Below, in pieces: positions 1-5,973 of a DNA stretch of 39,593 nucleotides (within the stretch, counting starts at the first letter, position 1; every line of letters begins with the position of its first letter). Below the pieces are notes generated by a model. The model made no database searches and was not told the origin of the DNA. It saw only the letters and a program-made list of their open reading frames with translations. A program made the translations under genes and the position numbers. Origin of the DNA: a virus; the IMG/VR virus record IMGVR_UViG_3300000117_000054, positions 1 through 39,593 of that record; one strand, 5' to 3'.

Positions 1-30
1 CTCTTTCCCTACACGACGCTCTTCCGATCT
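1..30 (+). other. Illumina sequencing adapter (artefact)
   Basis: The first 30 bases equal the 3' part of the standard Illumina read-1 adapter, ending GCTCTTCCGATCT. This is library sequence left on the contig, not phage DNA. It puts the true contig end at base 31, and any reading frame crossing 30/31 is partly artificial. Confidence 0.97.
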
Positions 31-474
31 ATCATGCGATGCTTTAGCGCTTTACTCCAGGTGTAATAATTCGTCACATACGGATTCGTATTGCCGCGTG
101 CGTTTGGGAATGTTTGTGATCGTGGCCGCGCACACCCCGACGTCTGGCTAGTAATTTTGTACTGGTGCCGATGTAAAACGTAACATAAAAAACCCTCATC
201 AAACCCTGCTGACGGATAGGTATTTGTACTGTTGAGATGTGTTTCAATTTTGTGTAAACTTTCGTAACGGGCGCGGTCATTTCCCCGATTAAATTCCCCC
301 ATCCCCAAAAGCCGCTAACAGAGCATATATATATTGGGGCTTCCCTCCACTCCCTACGATTCCCCTCAGACTCATTTTAAGCTATCTACAAGGCCCTACA
401 AGACCCCTCAAATAGGTCTCAAGTATCATTGGGTAGAAGCCTCAAACCAACCCCTCTGGAGGCCCTAAAAAACT
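31..474. other. Stretch without a convincing gene at the contig's left edge
   Basis: I see no supported gene here. Two minus-strand frames are open (99 codons from 308, running into the adapter, and 68 codons from 280). Neither has a clear family signature, and the longer one ends in adapter-derived residues. A TATATATAT tract lies at about 319-333. The segment 330-470 has many CCCT/CCTC runs and stops in all frames. A truncated leftward gene beginning near 308 cannot be excluded. Confidence 0.4.
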
Positions 475-496
475 ATGCATAAAATGCTTAAGGGCT

Positions 497-622
497 ATAT
501 TAATATATTAATAATATTATATATAAGTATTGCGACACGAATAGTCGCACGTTTTACCACCAAATGTCGCGTGGACGACCATGGATTGTCGCGACAAATG
601 GTGTCGTTCGACAATCTTGTCC
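497..622. repeat. AT-rich tract plus palindromic repeat array A (operator or origin-like)
   Basis: An almost pure AT tract (about 497-531) ending TATATAAGTATT is followed by repeated GCGAC-N7-GTCGC-type palindromes. One is at 532-548 (GCGACACGAATAGTCGC). Half-conserved copies end at 570 and 592, giving 22-base steps. An inverted copy lies at 591-607 (GCGACAAATGGTGTCGT), and a degenerate one lies near 608-622. The block TATATAAGTAT-N-GCGACAC and the linker CGTTTTACCACCA recur in array B (28974-29057), so the two loci are related. AT-rich DNA beside iterons about two helical turns apart fits a replication origin or a cooperative operator. The 80-codon plus-strand frame at 475-717 crosses the array and is probably not a gene. 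Confidence 0.75.
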
Positions 623-680
623 TCCTAACGCTCCATAATTCTTGCTATCAAAACAGCCTGCTAACGGGTAAGAAAACGCT

Positions 681-705
681 AAAAAAAAATCCCCCCGAAG
701 GAGGA
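681..705 (-). terminator. Intrinsic terminator ending the leftward block
   Basis: Read on the minus strand, a six-pair stem (TCCTCC/GGGGGA) with a TTCG loop is followed by nine T. It lies just after the last leftward gene (714-788) and separates that transcription from repeat array A. Confidence 0.85.
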
Positions 706-713
706 GAGAAAAG

Positions 714-788
714 CTAGGCACCCATGCCAATCATAAAAGTCAAACCACCTCCGACTAGAAGCCAGAAGAAAAATAATTCGATACCCAT
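714..788 (-). CDS. Single-helix membrane peptide, 24 aa
   Basis: This 24-residue peptide (MGIELFFFWLLV...GMGA) is almost wholly hydrophobic and would form one transmembrane helix. Its ATG lies two bases after the stop of the upstream secreted-protein gene, and GGAG sits eight bases before it. The operon terminator follows at once. Size and shape recall the tiny one-helix proteins of photosynthetic membranes, but no specific family is recognised. It could also be a lysis accessory peptide. Coding status is supported only by spacing, ribosome site and composition. Confidence 0.5.
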   Translation of the reverse strand: MGIELFFFWLLVGGGLTFMIGMGA

Positions 789-790
789 GC

Positions 791-1354
791 TCAAGCTCCA
801 CAATACAACTTGATGTCCCGTGTCTGATCCAACGGTACATTCAATGCTGCAACCGAGAATGCCTCGTACTCCAAAAGCAATACCAGATCAGATGCACCAT
901 TCGCACGATAGATCTCCGTAATACTTGCGACCTGTTCTGATCCTAAGGTGGACTGAGCTAAAGCACTAGGCGACTTGTATACCGGTGTCAATGCATGATC
1001 ATGATTAGTACCAACAGCACAATCCTGAATAAAGTGCTGGGCCTCATGCCGCAACGTATCCAAATCATTGGCCGTCCATTCCACCATCGGACCATTAGGA
1101 GTTCCATTGTCCTGGCAAACAGCTAGTACACGATTACCACCAGAATAGAAGCCCATCATCCCTTCCTTACACCGGTCATGGTTGATTGCAACCTTAACCC
1201 CATTACGCTGGATCGCTTCGACCAATAACACATGGGCCTCACCACTCCCTTCCTTCACACTACTTGCTGTTGGTGTGGCATCTGACGCTGAGGCGAAGCC
1301 GAATGCGGCAAGCCCGGTTAGGGCTAGGGCAGCGATGGTCTTTTTGAGGGACAT
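791..1354 (-). CDS. Secreted HExxH putative zinc metallopeptidase
   Basis: The protein is 187 aa. It starts with MSLKKTIAALALTGLAAFG, a typical signal peptide (positive n-region, hydrophobic core, small residues ASASDA near the likely cleavage site), so export is inferred. Mid-protein the sequence RHEAQHF contains HEAQH, the HExxH zinc-binding motif of gluzincin/metzincin-type peptidases, and several cysteines could form disulphides. The third metal ligand is not identified and no named family is recognised. The start at 1354 is preferred over 1411 because AAAGGAG lies just upstream and the signal peptide begins there. A conserved extended -10 leader precedes it (1361-1389). Possible roles are virion-associated entry or periplasmic remodelling late in infection. 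Confidence 0.75.
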   Translation of the reverse strand: MSLKKTIAALALTGLAAFGFASASDATPTASSVKEGSGEAHVLLVEAIQRNGVKVAINHDRCKEGMMGFYSGGNRVLAVCQDNGTPNGPMVEWTANDLDTLRHEAQHFIQDCAVGTNHDHALTPVYKSPSALAQSTLGSEQVASITEIYRANGASDLVLLLEYEAFSVAALNVPLDQTRDIKLYCGA

Positions 1355-1360
1355 AAGAAA

Positions 1361-1389
1361 CTCCTTTGGTTGATGGGTTGATTGTAGCA
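1361..1389 (-). promoter_or_regulatory. Extended -10 promoter with conserved leader, copy 1
   Basis: Minus strand: TGCTACAAT, then a short leader ending CAACCAAAGGAG directly before the 1354 start codon. All 29 bases are identical to 6160-6188 and differ by one base from the copy at 5908-5937. TGnTACAAT is an extended -10, and no good -35 is visible. The leader also provides the ribosome site. Confidence 0.75.
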
Positions 1390-1398
1390 TGGAATGGA

Positions 1399-1674
1399 TC
1401 AGAAGCACCACTCACTGGCAATGGCATTGGCAAATGCTTCACTGTTGGCGCCGTAAGAACTCCAACTGAAAGGAGCGCAGGTTACGGTGACCTGTTCGGG
1501 ACCATTGGGGCCATACACTGTGATGAAGTCAGGAGCGCTCCAGGAGCCTGATTGAACCACGTCCACGGTAAATCCATTGATGTGGCCCCTTTGGCTCCTT
1601 GTAGAGGCTTCTAGAGGGCTTAGAGAGGCAATGCTGAGTAGGGTTGCAGCTGAGATTACAGAAAAAAGTTTCAT
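1399..1674 (-). CDS. Small secreted protein of unknown function
   Basis: The protein is 91 aa. MKLFSVISAATLLSIASLSPLEA is a signal peptide-like start, so the mature product of about 68 aa is probably periplasmic or exported. The mature part is Ser/Trp rich (SGSWSAPDF, PFSWSSYG) and has two cysteines (TCAPF and the C-terminal EWCF) that could pair. No family is recognised. The start at 1674 is chosen over upstream in-frame codons because the signal peptide begins there and a TGCTACACT extended -10 lies 34 bases upstream. There is no obvious Shine-Dalgarno sequence. It sits before the HExxH protein gene in the same direction. Confidence 0.65.
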   Translation of the reverse strand: MKLFSVISAATLLSIASLSPLEASTRSQRGHINGFTVDVVQSGSWSAPDFITVYGPNGPEQVTVTCAPFSWSSYGANSEAFANAIASEWCF

Positions 1675-1707
1675 AGAGGGTTTTTGGCGAAGGTTTTGAT
1701 TGGGAAA

Positions 1708-1716
1708 AGTGTAGCA
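1708..1716 (-). promoter_or_regulatory. Extended -10 promoter TGCTACACT
   Basis: On the minus strand TGCTACACT lies upstream of the small secreted protein gene. The same nine bases precede the basic-protein gene at 14808-14939, and the form matches the TGnTAnAnT series seen throughout the leftward block. Confidence 0.55.
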
Positions 1717-1720
1717 CGTT

Positions 1721-1936
1721 TTAGAGCTTAAGGATCGGCTTGGTGAACTCGATATCTCCGTAACCGTACTTGGTGAGGAAGATGCCGTTACCGTTGTCGA
1801 TCTCTCCGAACTCAAGACTGTAGTCAGAGTTGGCGATAGCTGTGAAGCCTGGGAACTCATTGGTGGCGTTTTCCCAAAGGAGGGACCAGTTGCCGATGTA
1901 GATGTGGCCGCCTTGGGATGTGATGTTGAAGATCAT
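1721..1936 (-). CDS. Hypothetical protein, 71 aa
   Basis: This is a short acidic protein (MIFNITSQGGHIYIGNW...) with alternating hydrophobic residues suggesting beta structure and Gly/Asn-rich turns. No family is recognised. GGAG lies upstream, and its ATG overlaps the stop of the 1933-2295 gene (ATGA), so translation is probably coupled. It is the last gene of the overlapping run that begins near 5.9 kb. Confidence 0.7.
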   Translation of the reverse strand: MIFNITSQGGHIYIGNWSLLWENATNEFPGFTAIANSDYSLEFGEIDNGNGIFLTKYGYGDIEFTKPILKL

Positions 1937-2295
1937 TTTTTCTCCTTGGTTTGGGTGTTGTACAGCTTGGGACGGATGGAACCAAATCCAGACTTGATTC
2001 CAATCACGCTGACTCCTGAATCGGAGTAGGCGTCAAATATATCACACTTAGTGAAAGCCCTTACGGCATCGCTGGAAACCACACCGTCTGGAAAACGGAA
2101 AGTAACAAGGTGCGCATCAGTCGGCAGGTCACTGCTCAGGTCATTGAGCTCGCTTTCACTGGTTTCAGACATGATGTGCTGAACACCGTAAAGCTGGAGA
2201 GTCGTTGCAAACTCTGGGCTTGGCTCGACATTAAGGTCAAGTGCTGCATCAAGGAAGTGGTTGGCGTTGCAACCGGGGTGGACAAAAGTAGTCAT
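1933..2295 (-). CDS. Hypothetical protein, 120 aa
   Basis: The product begins MTTFVHPGCNANHFLDAALDL and is acidic with mixed helix and strand content. No family is recognised. The ATG at 2295 is preferred over a TTG at 2301 because it overlaps the upstream stop (ATGA) and has GAGG in front. Its 3' end overlaps the start of 1721-1936 in the same way. Confidence 0.72.
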   Translation of the reverse strand: MTTFVHPGCNANHFLDAALDLNVEPSPEFATTLQLYGVQHIMSETSESELNDLSSDLPTDAHLVTFRFPDGVVSSDAVRAFTKCDIFDAYSDSGVSVIGIKSGFGSIRPKLYNTQTKEKK

Positions 2296-2465
2296 GAGCA
2301 ACCTCGGATAACGGAATGGATGCGGCCTGGGTGTAAGGCAAGGGCAGGAACCTCATGCCTTGCAGCCTCAATAGCCTCTGTGACATGCTCTGCTTCAACG
2401 CAGATGTCAATCTTGGCTCCCTCGAAGTTGAGGTAGCGGATCGTGTAGCGGGATGGATCAGTCAT
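2292..2465 (-). CDS. Hypothetical small protein, 57 aa
   Basis: The 57-residue product begins MTDPSRYTIRYLNFEGAKID and contains a probable amphipathic helix (VTEAIEAARHEV). Both ends overlap neighbours by ATGA: its start overlaps the HNH gene stop and its stop overlaps the next start at 2295. This double coupling is the main evidence that it is real. Function is unknown. Confidence 0.7.
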   Translation of the reverse strand: MTDPSRYTIRYLNFEGAKIDICVEAEHVTEAIEAARHEVPALALHPGRIHSVIRGCS

Positions 2466-2953
2466 TGGAGCTCCTTAAATGCGGTCAGATAGGCAGCGTG
2501 GGCTTCCTCAGCTGTTTCAAAGTAGCCGAGACACTTGTGCTTGCCTTCGATCCAAATCGTAGCACGGAAAGGACGGGATCGGCACCTTTTGTCGAAACTG
2601 ACGCCCTTGAAGCCTGTTTCGTTACATGCTGTCGTATTTTGGTGTTGATCCCTAGTGCTGAGCCAGCGCAAATTAAATGGGTGATTGTCTCGGTGGTTAA
2701 GGTTGATATGGTCAACCTGCATGTCTTGACGATCTTCACCCGTCTTCATCTTCTGTATGATGCGGTGAACGGTGTAGTAAACACCGTTAAGGCGAATGCC
2801 CATATATTTACCAGACAGGCAGCCAGCAGGGTCTCCAGCCTTTCTGACATTGCTGTAGGTCGCCTTAGCGTATCGAAGCCCGGTAGGGCTGGTGCTGTCG
2901 ACGTAGAAGCGGTCGAACAACTCCTCTATGCTGGGCATCGATCTGTAGGTCAT
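2462..2953 (-). CDS. HNH homing endonuclease with AP2-type domain
   Basis: The protein is 163 aa. The central part has the HNH core: VHRIIQ, then DHINLNHRDN and NLRWLS, with the His/Asn residues that form the beta-beta-alpha metal site. The C-terminal part (FKGVSFDKR ... GYFETAEEAHAAY) is the AP2-like DNA-binding fold usual in this family. The N-terminal phrase VDSTSPTGLRY recurs in the HNH genes at 16227 and 24065. Such free-standing genes code for site-specific DNA nicking or cutting enzymes that spread themselves. It starts by ATGA overlap with the lyase gene stop and ends the same way, so it is inserted cleanly in the operon. Confidence 0.93.
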   Translation of the reverse strand: MTYRSMPSIEELFDRFYVDSTSPTGLRYAKATYSNVRKAGDPAGCLSGKYMGIRLNGVYYTVHRIIQKMKTGEDRQDMQVDHINLNHRDNHPFNLRWLSTRDQHQNTTACNETGFKGVSFDKRCRSRPFRATIWIEGKHKCLGYFETAEEAHAAYLTAFKELQ

Positions 2954-3369
2954 AGTCTAGTCTCCAGGTATTGTCCTGCAAGAACCAGCTTACCTGTCTC
3001 TATGTTGAAGCCAACAGTTTGCCTGAGACGGAAGAAGTCGTCTTCGCACAACCTCAATTCTTCACGAAAACGGCAACCGTTGTACTGGGTCCTCATCACA
3101 AGGCAGTCTTCATCAATCACTTGGATCTTAGAAGAGTTGGCGCCTTTACCAAAATAATCTCTAGACCGATGCAAGGTGTCGCCCTCAAGAGTTAGCACCA
3201 TCTCTCCACTGGTTTGACCCTTCCAGTCAATGGTGAATCGGCCATGCTCGTCTTCCGTCATGGTGAAGTTTGTGGTCAGGTTCACCGGCTCAAGCTTAGG
3301 AGCGTACAGATAACGCCTCTGGCTGGTCCAGGAGCCGATAGAACGGCGTAGGAAAGTGCGTGCAGTCAT
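2950..3369 (-). CDS. S/U-type (CpcS/CpeS/CpeU-like) phycobiliprotein lyase
   Basis: The protein is 139 aa. Near the N terminus, FLRRSIGSWTSQRRYLYAP matches the family signature (GxWxSQRxYY). Further on come GDTLHRSRDYF, LVMRTQYNG, FREELRL and FRLRQTVGF, ending LVLAGQYLETRL; order and spacing follow the CpcS/CpeS/CpeU lipocalin-like chaperones. Those enzymes bind a linear tetrapyrrole in a beta-barrel and attach it to cysteines of phycocyanin, allophycocyanin or phycoerythrin. This version is shorter than the usual 170-200 aa, mainly between the N-terminal signature and the barrel's second half. A role in maintaining or altering host light harvesting is inferred. It lies inside the overlapping small-gene operon, with ATGA at both ends. 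Confidence 0.78.
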   Translation of the reverse strand: MTARTFLRRSIGSWTSQRRYLYAPKLEPVNLTTNFTMTEDEHGRFTIDWKGQTSGEMVLTLEGDTLHRSRDYFGKGANSSKIQVIDEDCLVMRTQYNGCRFREELRLCEDDFFRLRQTVGFNIETGKLVLAGQYLETRL

Positions 3370-3662
3370 AATGATCCTCCAAAAGCTTTTTCGATGGCCT
3401 CTTTGGCCTGGACGTGTTTCTCGCTGTATTTGTAAGCCTTCATGAAGGCCAACTCAAACAGCTTAGTGGTGGTCAGTGACGTAATTGCCAACATGGTGGG
3501 GTCTTCCAGTTGCCTGTAGACCTCTGGCTGCCAATCAGCCATAACCCTGATGAAGTCTCTGACCATATAGATGGCCTCTTCGTCTGGCATGTTGCCGACC
3601 ATCTCCCGAGCAATCTGCTCGGCGTAGTCAACCATTTCTGAGGGCTCAAATTGTGCGGTCAT
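3366..3662 (-). CDS. Hypothetical helical protein, 98 aa
   Basis: The product begins MTAQFEPSEMVDYAEQIARE and appears entirely alpha-helical with acidic and amphipathic segments. No family is recognised. The start at 3662 overlaps the previous stop (ATGA), which is better supported than the in-frame codon at 3677. It lies directly upstream of the phycobiliprotein lyase gene. Confidence 0.72.
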   Translation of the reverse strand: MTAQFEPSEMVDYAEQIAREMVGNMPDEEAIYMVRDFIRVMADWQPEVYRQLEDPTMLAITSLTTTKLFELAFMKAYKYSEKHVQAKEAIEKAFGGSL

Positions 3663-3862
3663 TTTCTTTGGTAGCAACGTTGTGAAATAGCTGAAGCTTC
3701 CTCGGGTTCAAGGATCCCTTCCCTTACTGCCACGTTAAGCTCGTGGTCCACCTCTCGACAAAGAGCGTCATTACCAAGTTCGTCGGGGGAGACCTCAAAG
3801 GCAACAAGGATGCCAATACTGCAGACAGTAAGGGCCAGTAAGAATCTGTTTAGGGTGCTCAT
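3659..3862 (-). CDS. Small membrane-anchored protein, 67 aa
   Basis: MSTLNRFLLALTVCSIGILVAF forms a single N-terminal hydrophobic segment (about residues 5-22), either an uncleaved anchor or a signal. An acidic helical tail with two cysteines (ALCREVDHEL and SQRCYQRK) follows. Both ends overlap neighbours by ATGA. Family and function are unknown. Confidence 0.7.
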   Translation of the reverse strand: MSTLNRFLLALTVCSIGILVAFEVSPDELGNDALCREVDHELNVAVREGILEPEEASAISQRCYQRK

Positions 3863-3951
3863 CTGATTTGGGACTCCAGGGAGAAAATAATTCCGACGAA
3901 GAGGACTCCGACAGCAATAGCGGAGCCACCTAATGCAATGAATTCAATCAT
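3859..3951 (-). CDS. Single-helix membrane peptide, 30 aa
   Basis: The 30-residue peptide (MIEFIALGGSAIAVGVLFV...) is one transmembrane helix with a short charged tail. ATGA overlaps both the upstream stop at 3948 and the downstream start at 3862, which strongly suggests translation despite its size. No family is recognised. Confidence 0.68.
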   Translation of the reverse strand: MIEFIALGGSAIAVGVLFVGIIFSLESQIR

Positions 3952-4193
3952 AGTAAGCGTTGTGCGATAGCGAAGATGGATGCGGCGATGAAGAAATAGC
4001 TGAGACGTGCCATGTCCTTGGCGTCGGTATGGAGGAAGTAAGGGATCCTCAAGGTCTCGGCAACAAGCTTACCCACTGCGCCCATGATCACATCGCCGGA
4101 AATGATCATAGCCATGTAGGCAACGATGCCAAGGTAGACCGAGTAGTTCTTGAGCTCGTAAGCTTTCCCACGGGTCACGTAACGCTTAATCAT
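3948..4193 (-). CDS. Small membrane protein, 81 aa
   Basis: The product begins MIKRYVTRGKAYELKNYSVYLG. It has two likely membrane segments (LGIVAYMAMIISGDVIMGAV and LSYFFIAASIFAIA) joined by a loop of about 25 residues. The start at 4193 is chosen over 4253 because it lies at the preceding gene's stop. ATGA overlap joins it to the next gene. Function unknown; a holin-like or inner-membrane role is possible but unsupported. Confidence 0.72.
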   Translation of the reverse strand: MIKRYVTRGKAYELKNYSVYLGIVAYMAMIISGDVIMGAVGKLVAETLRIPYFLHTDAKDMARLSYFFIAASIFAIAQRLL

Positions 4194-4470
4194 GGCTGGC
4201 CTCAGCAGAGAGAAGGTCAACAGTGTCGCCTTTGCTTGTAATGCTGACGACACGGCGAGCGTCGAAGCTGCGCCATTGGCCGATCTTAGTGTCTACAACC
4301 CGAAAGATGTTGGGGTCGGAGCACTTGGTACCTGTCCCTTTGACCTCACCATACTGCTTGGGGTTAATGGTGATTTTGCGCTGGGTGCCGTCCTTCTTCT
4401 CAAAGATGACAGAAACAAAAGTAGAGCCAGCGCTCGAAAGGATTTCGTTGATGAGCTGTGCGTTAGTCAT
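4186..4470 (-). CDS. SH3-like beta-barrel phage protein
   Basis: The protein is 94 aa. After a short helix it reads VSVIFEKKDGTQRKITINP ... DTKIGQWRSFDARRVVSI. This is the strand pattern of the small SH3-like barrel proteins common in phages (DUF2693-like), in which a KKDGT hairpin and a WRSF strand are typical. Their function is not established. The start at 4470 is preferred over 4509 because AAGGAGG lies just upstream. A weak TACGAT -10 lies near 4498-4503. Confidence 0.7.
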   Translation of the reverse strand: MTNAQLINEILSSAGSTFVSVIFEKKDGTQRKITINPKQYGEVKGTGTKCSDPNIFRVVDTKIGQWRSFDARRVVSITSKGDTVDLLSAEASHD

Positions 4471-4527
4471 GGCGGGAACCTCCTTGGGTATGTGAGTATC
4501 GTACAGCAAAAGGGAGAGGAAAGCAAG

Positions 4528-4719
4528 CTAAGAGAAATAATCTTGGACAGTTGTGAAGTTGTCTACACATTCCTGATGGTAGAAGTTCAGGTCAATACAG
4601 GCCTTGCGTAGGTCCCGAAGGAATGGGCCAGCACCTCTGTCCGGACCTTGTTCACCCAGATACTCGTCAATGGACTCCTTAAGGCGCTCGTAGCGCTGTT
4701 GCTCATAGTTGGGGTTCAT
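4528..4719 (-). CDS. Hypothetical protein, 63 aa
   Basis: This is a helical, charged protein (MNPNYEQQRYERLKESIDEYL...) with two cysteines in its second half. The start overlaps the upstream stop by ATGA. No family is recognised. It ends a coupled run of five genes, followed by a gap of about 57 bases before the SH3-like gene. Confidence 0.68.
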   Translation of the reverse strand: MNPNYEQQRYERLKESIDEYLGEQGPDRGAGPFLRDLRKACIDLNFYHQECVDNFTTVQDYFS

Positions 4720-4880
4720 AATCTTGTTACCGCTCTGTCGAGACGGTCGAGTAGTTTACTGATGGTCTTGAAATCGTCTGGGTCGAGCTCCCTAACAACA
4801 GCGGCATGGCCAAGAGCGTAAAAGAGAATGTCTAATTCATTCTCATAGATCTTGACGCTTGTGTGCTTGTTCTTGCTCAT
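4716..4880 (-). CDS. Hypothetical small protein, 54 aa
   Basis: The product begins MSKNKHTSVKIYENELDILFY and contains a helical FKTISKLLDRLDRAV segment, a possible dimerisation helix. ATGA overlaps at both ends (4877-4880 and 4716-4719) support translation. No family is recognised. Confidence 0.66.
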   Translation of the reverse strand: MSKNKHTSVKIYENELDILFYALGHAAVVRELDPDDFKTISKLLDRLDRAVTRL

Positions 4881-5029
4881 CGCTTTACATAGCAGGGTTG
4901 GAGGATTCCGCCGTCGCGGTCGTCATCGTCGTCGTCTTGCTCTGCAGAGAGAATGACAGAGGCAACGCCTAAAACAAAGAAGGTGGTGAAGCACTGGGCG
5001 CCATAGTAGAGGAAGTCGTACAGGGTCAT
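4877..5029 (-). CDS. Single-helix membrane peptide with poly-Asp tail, 50 aa
   Basis: MTLYDFLYYGAQCFTTFFVL starts a single membrane helix (about residues 6-28). The helix is followed by EQDDDDDDRDGG, a run of six aspartates, and a short tail ending CYVKR. ATGA overlaps occur at both ends. The acidic tail might bind divalent metal or a basic partner, but no function is known. Confidence 0.68.
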   Translation of the reverse strand: MTLYDFLYYGAQCFTTFFVLGVASVILSAEQDDDDDDRDGGILQPCYVKR

Positions 5030-5190
5030 AAGAGGTTCTGGTTGGTGAGTTGTTTGGCTAGGTTATCACGGAGGCCGTTGATCCGTGCGTCGTCATAGGC
5101 TTGGAAGTGTCCTTGCTTCTCCACTTTTTTGTAGTAATGGAGAGCGTTGATGATAATGGTGTAGTCTTCGACGGTCAGTTCAAAATTCAT
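5026..5190 (-). CDS. Hypothetical small protein, 54 aa
   Basis: The product begins MNFELTVEDYTIIINALHYY and is mostly helical and polar. The stop overlaps the next start by ATGA. The ATG lies six bases after the upstream stop without a strong ribosome site. Function unknown. Confidence 0.66.
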   Translation of the reverse strand: MNFELTVEDYTIIINALHYYKKVEKQGHFQAYDDARINGLRDNLAKQLTNQNLL

Positions 5191-5196
5191 GATTTG

Positions 5197-5457
5197 TTAC
5201 GTTTTTTTGGTTGATTTTGGTTCGACGAAATCGACTTCAGTGCCGTCGACCAGCACCTCAAATCGAACGCCAAAAGCGTCGGCAGTCTCAGCAAAAGCTC
5301 TTGCAATCTGAACCCAGGTGTCATGGACAAGATCCTGGTCCCAAGCGTAATTGCCTTTGGCGCTTTTTTGTTTGATGACCCTTAGCCTTTCGGTTAGCTT
5401 TACAACCGCTGGTGGAAACAAGCGGCTAAAATTTGCGCGTTTGGTCTGCTCGTCCAT
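5197..5457 (-). CDS. Hypothetical protein, 86 aa
   Basis: The product begins MDEQTKRANFSRLFPPAVVK, with a helical middle (LVHDTWVQIARAFAETADAFG) and a strand-rich end (VRFEVLVDGTEVDFVEP) finishing in KSTKKT. No family is recognised. The start codon shares one base with the upstream stop (TAATG), indicating coupling. Confidence 0.7.
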   Translation of the reverse strand: MDEQTKRANFSRLFPPAVVKLTERLRVIKQKSAKGNYAWDQDLVHDTWVQIARAFAETADAFGVRFEVLVDGTEVDFVEPKSTKKT

Positions 5458-5648
5458 TAGTTGTCCTCCTTTTGTTGTGATGGAGCCTCGTAGGCATTTC
5501 TGATGGCCTTGACGGCCTTGTAGGCATCTCTGAAGCGATTCTGAGCTTCGAGCACATCAGGATGGTCATAGCCAAGCTCTTTGATTAGCTCTAGCTCTTT
5601 GCGGCCCAGCTCCGTGAGCCAACTACTTTGAGCAGCCTTGTCATGCAT
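5457..5648 (-). CDS. Hypothetical helical protein, 63 aa
   Basis: This is an all-helical charged protein (MHDKAAQSSWLTELGRKELE...). It starts two bases after the stop of the 5651-5902 gene and ends by TAATG overlap with the next start. No family is recognised. Confidence 0.68.
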   Translation of the reverse strand: MHDKAAQSSWLTELGRKELELIKELGYDHPDVLEAQNRFRDAYKAVKAIRNAYEAPSQQKEDN

Positions 5649-5650
5649 GA

Positions 5651-5902
5651 TTAGTCCTCCAGGGTTGTAGAGATGATGTCGCCAGGTACGCAGTCGAGAA
5701 GGTCAGCAATGTACCTAATCCCTTCTGAATCATACCGACCGAAGTCTAAATCGTCAAGAGTGCAGATGACGTGGTCATAATGGCGGGCTCCAGGGATGAC
5801 AGCAAAGCCTTCATCGCAGGACCAGTGATCCTCAAGAGCGAAGAGGCCCTTGGTGATTCTGCCGTTGTTGTAGGCCTCGATGGTGATTGAGCAGGTGTTC
5901 AT
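5651..5902 (-). CDS. Hypothetical acidic protein, 83 aa
   Basis: The product begins MNTCSITIEAYNNGRITKGLF. It is acidic, with a likely beta-strand first half and a helical end (SEGIRYIADLLDCV). Three cysteines are present. It is the first gene of the long overlapping run to its left and has its own promoter-leader at 5908-5937. No family is recognised. Confidence 0.7.
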   Translation of the reverse strand: MNTCSITIEAYNNGRITKGLFALEDHWSCDEGFAVIPGARHYDHVICTLDDLDFGRYDSEGIRYIADLLDCVPGDIISTTLED

Positions 5903-5907
5903 GGTTA

Positions 5908-5937
5908 CCTCCTTTGGTTGATGGGTTAATTGTAGCA
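5908..5937 (-). promoter_or_regulatory. Extended -10 promoter with conserved leader, copy 2
   Basis: Minus strand TGCTACAAT is followed by the shared leader ending CAACCAAAGGAGG, one base different from copies at 1361-1389 and 6160-6188. Just upstream, 5944-5962 forms a perfect six-pair hairpin (GGGGCC/GGCCCC) without a T run, possibly a weak terminator for the gene above. Confidence 0.72.
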
Positions 5938-5973
5938 GGTGATGGGGCCTTGAGGTGGCCCCGTTTACATTAA

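Noticed and set aside
31-308. Minus-strand frames with a faint GIY-YIG look (YIGTSTKLLARR)
   Set aside because: The resemblance appears in only one of two overlapping frames, lacks a proper GIY strand and catalytic Arg/Glu order, and one frame ends in adapter sequence. Not strong enough to name.
475-717. 80-codon plus-strand open frame
   Set aside because: It runs across the palindrome array and the terminator of the opposite operon, has no ribosome site, and its residues are dictated by repeats.
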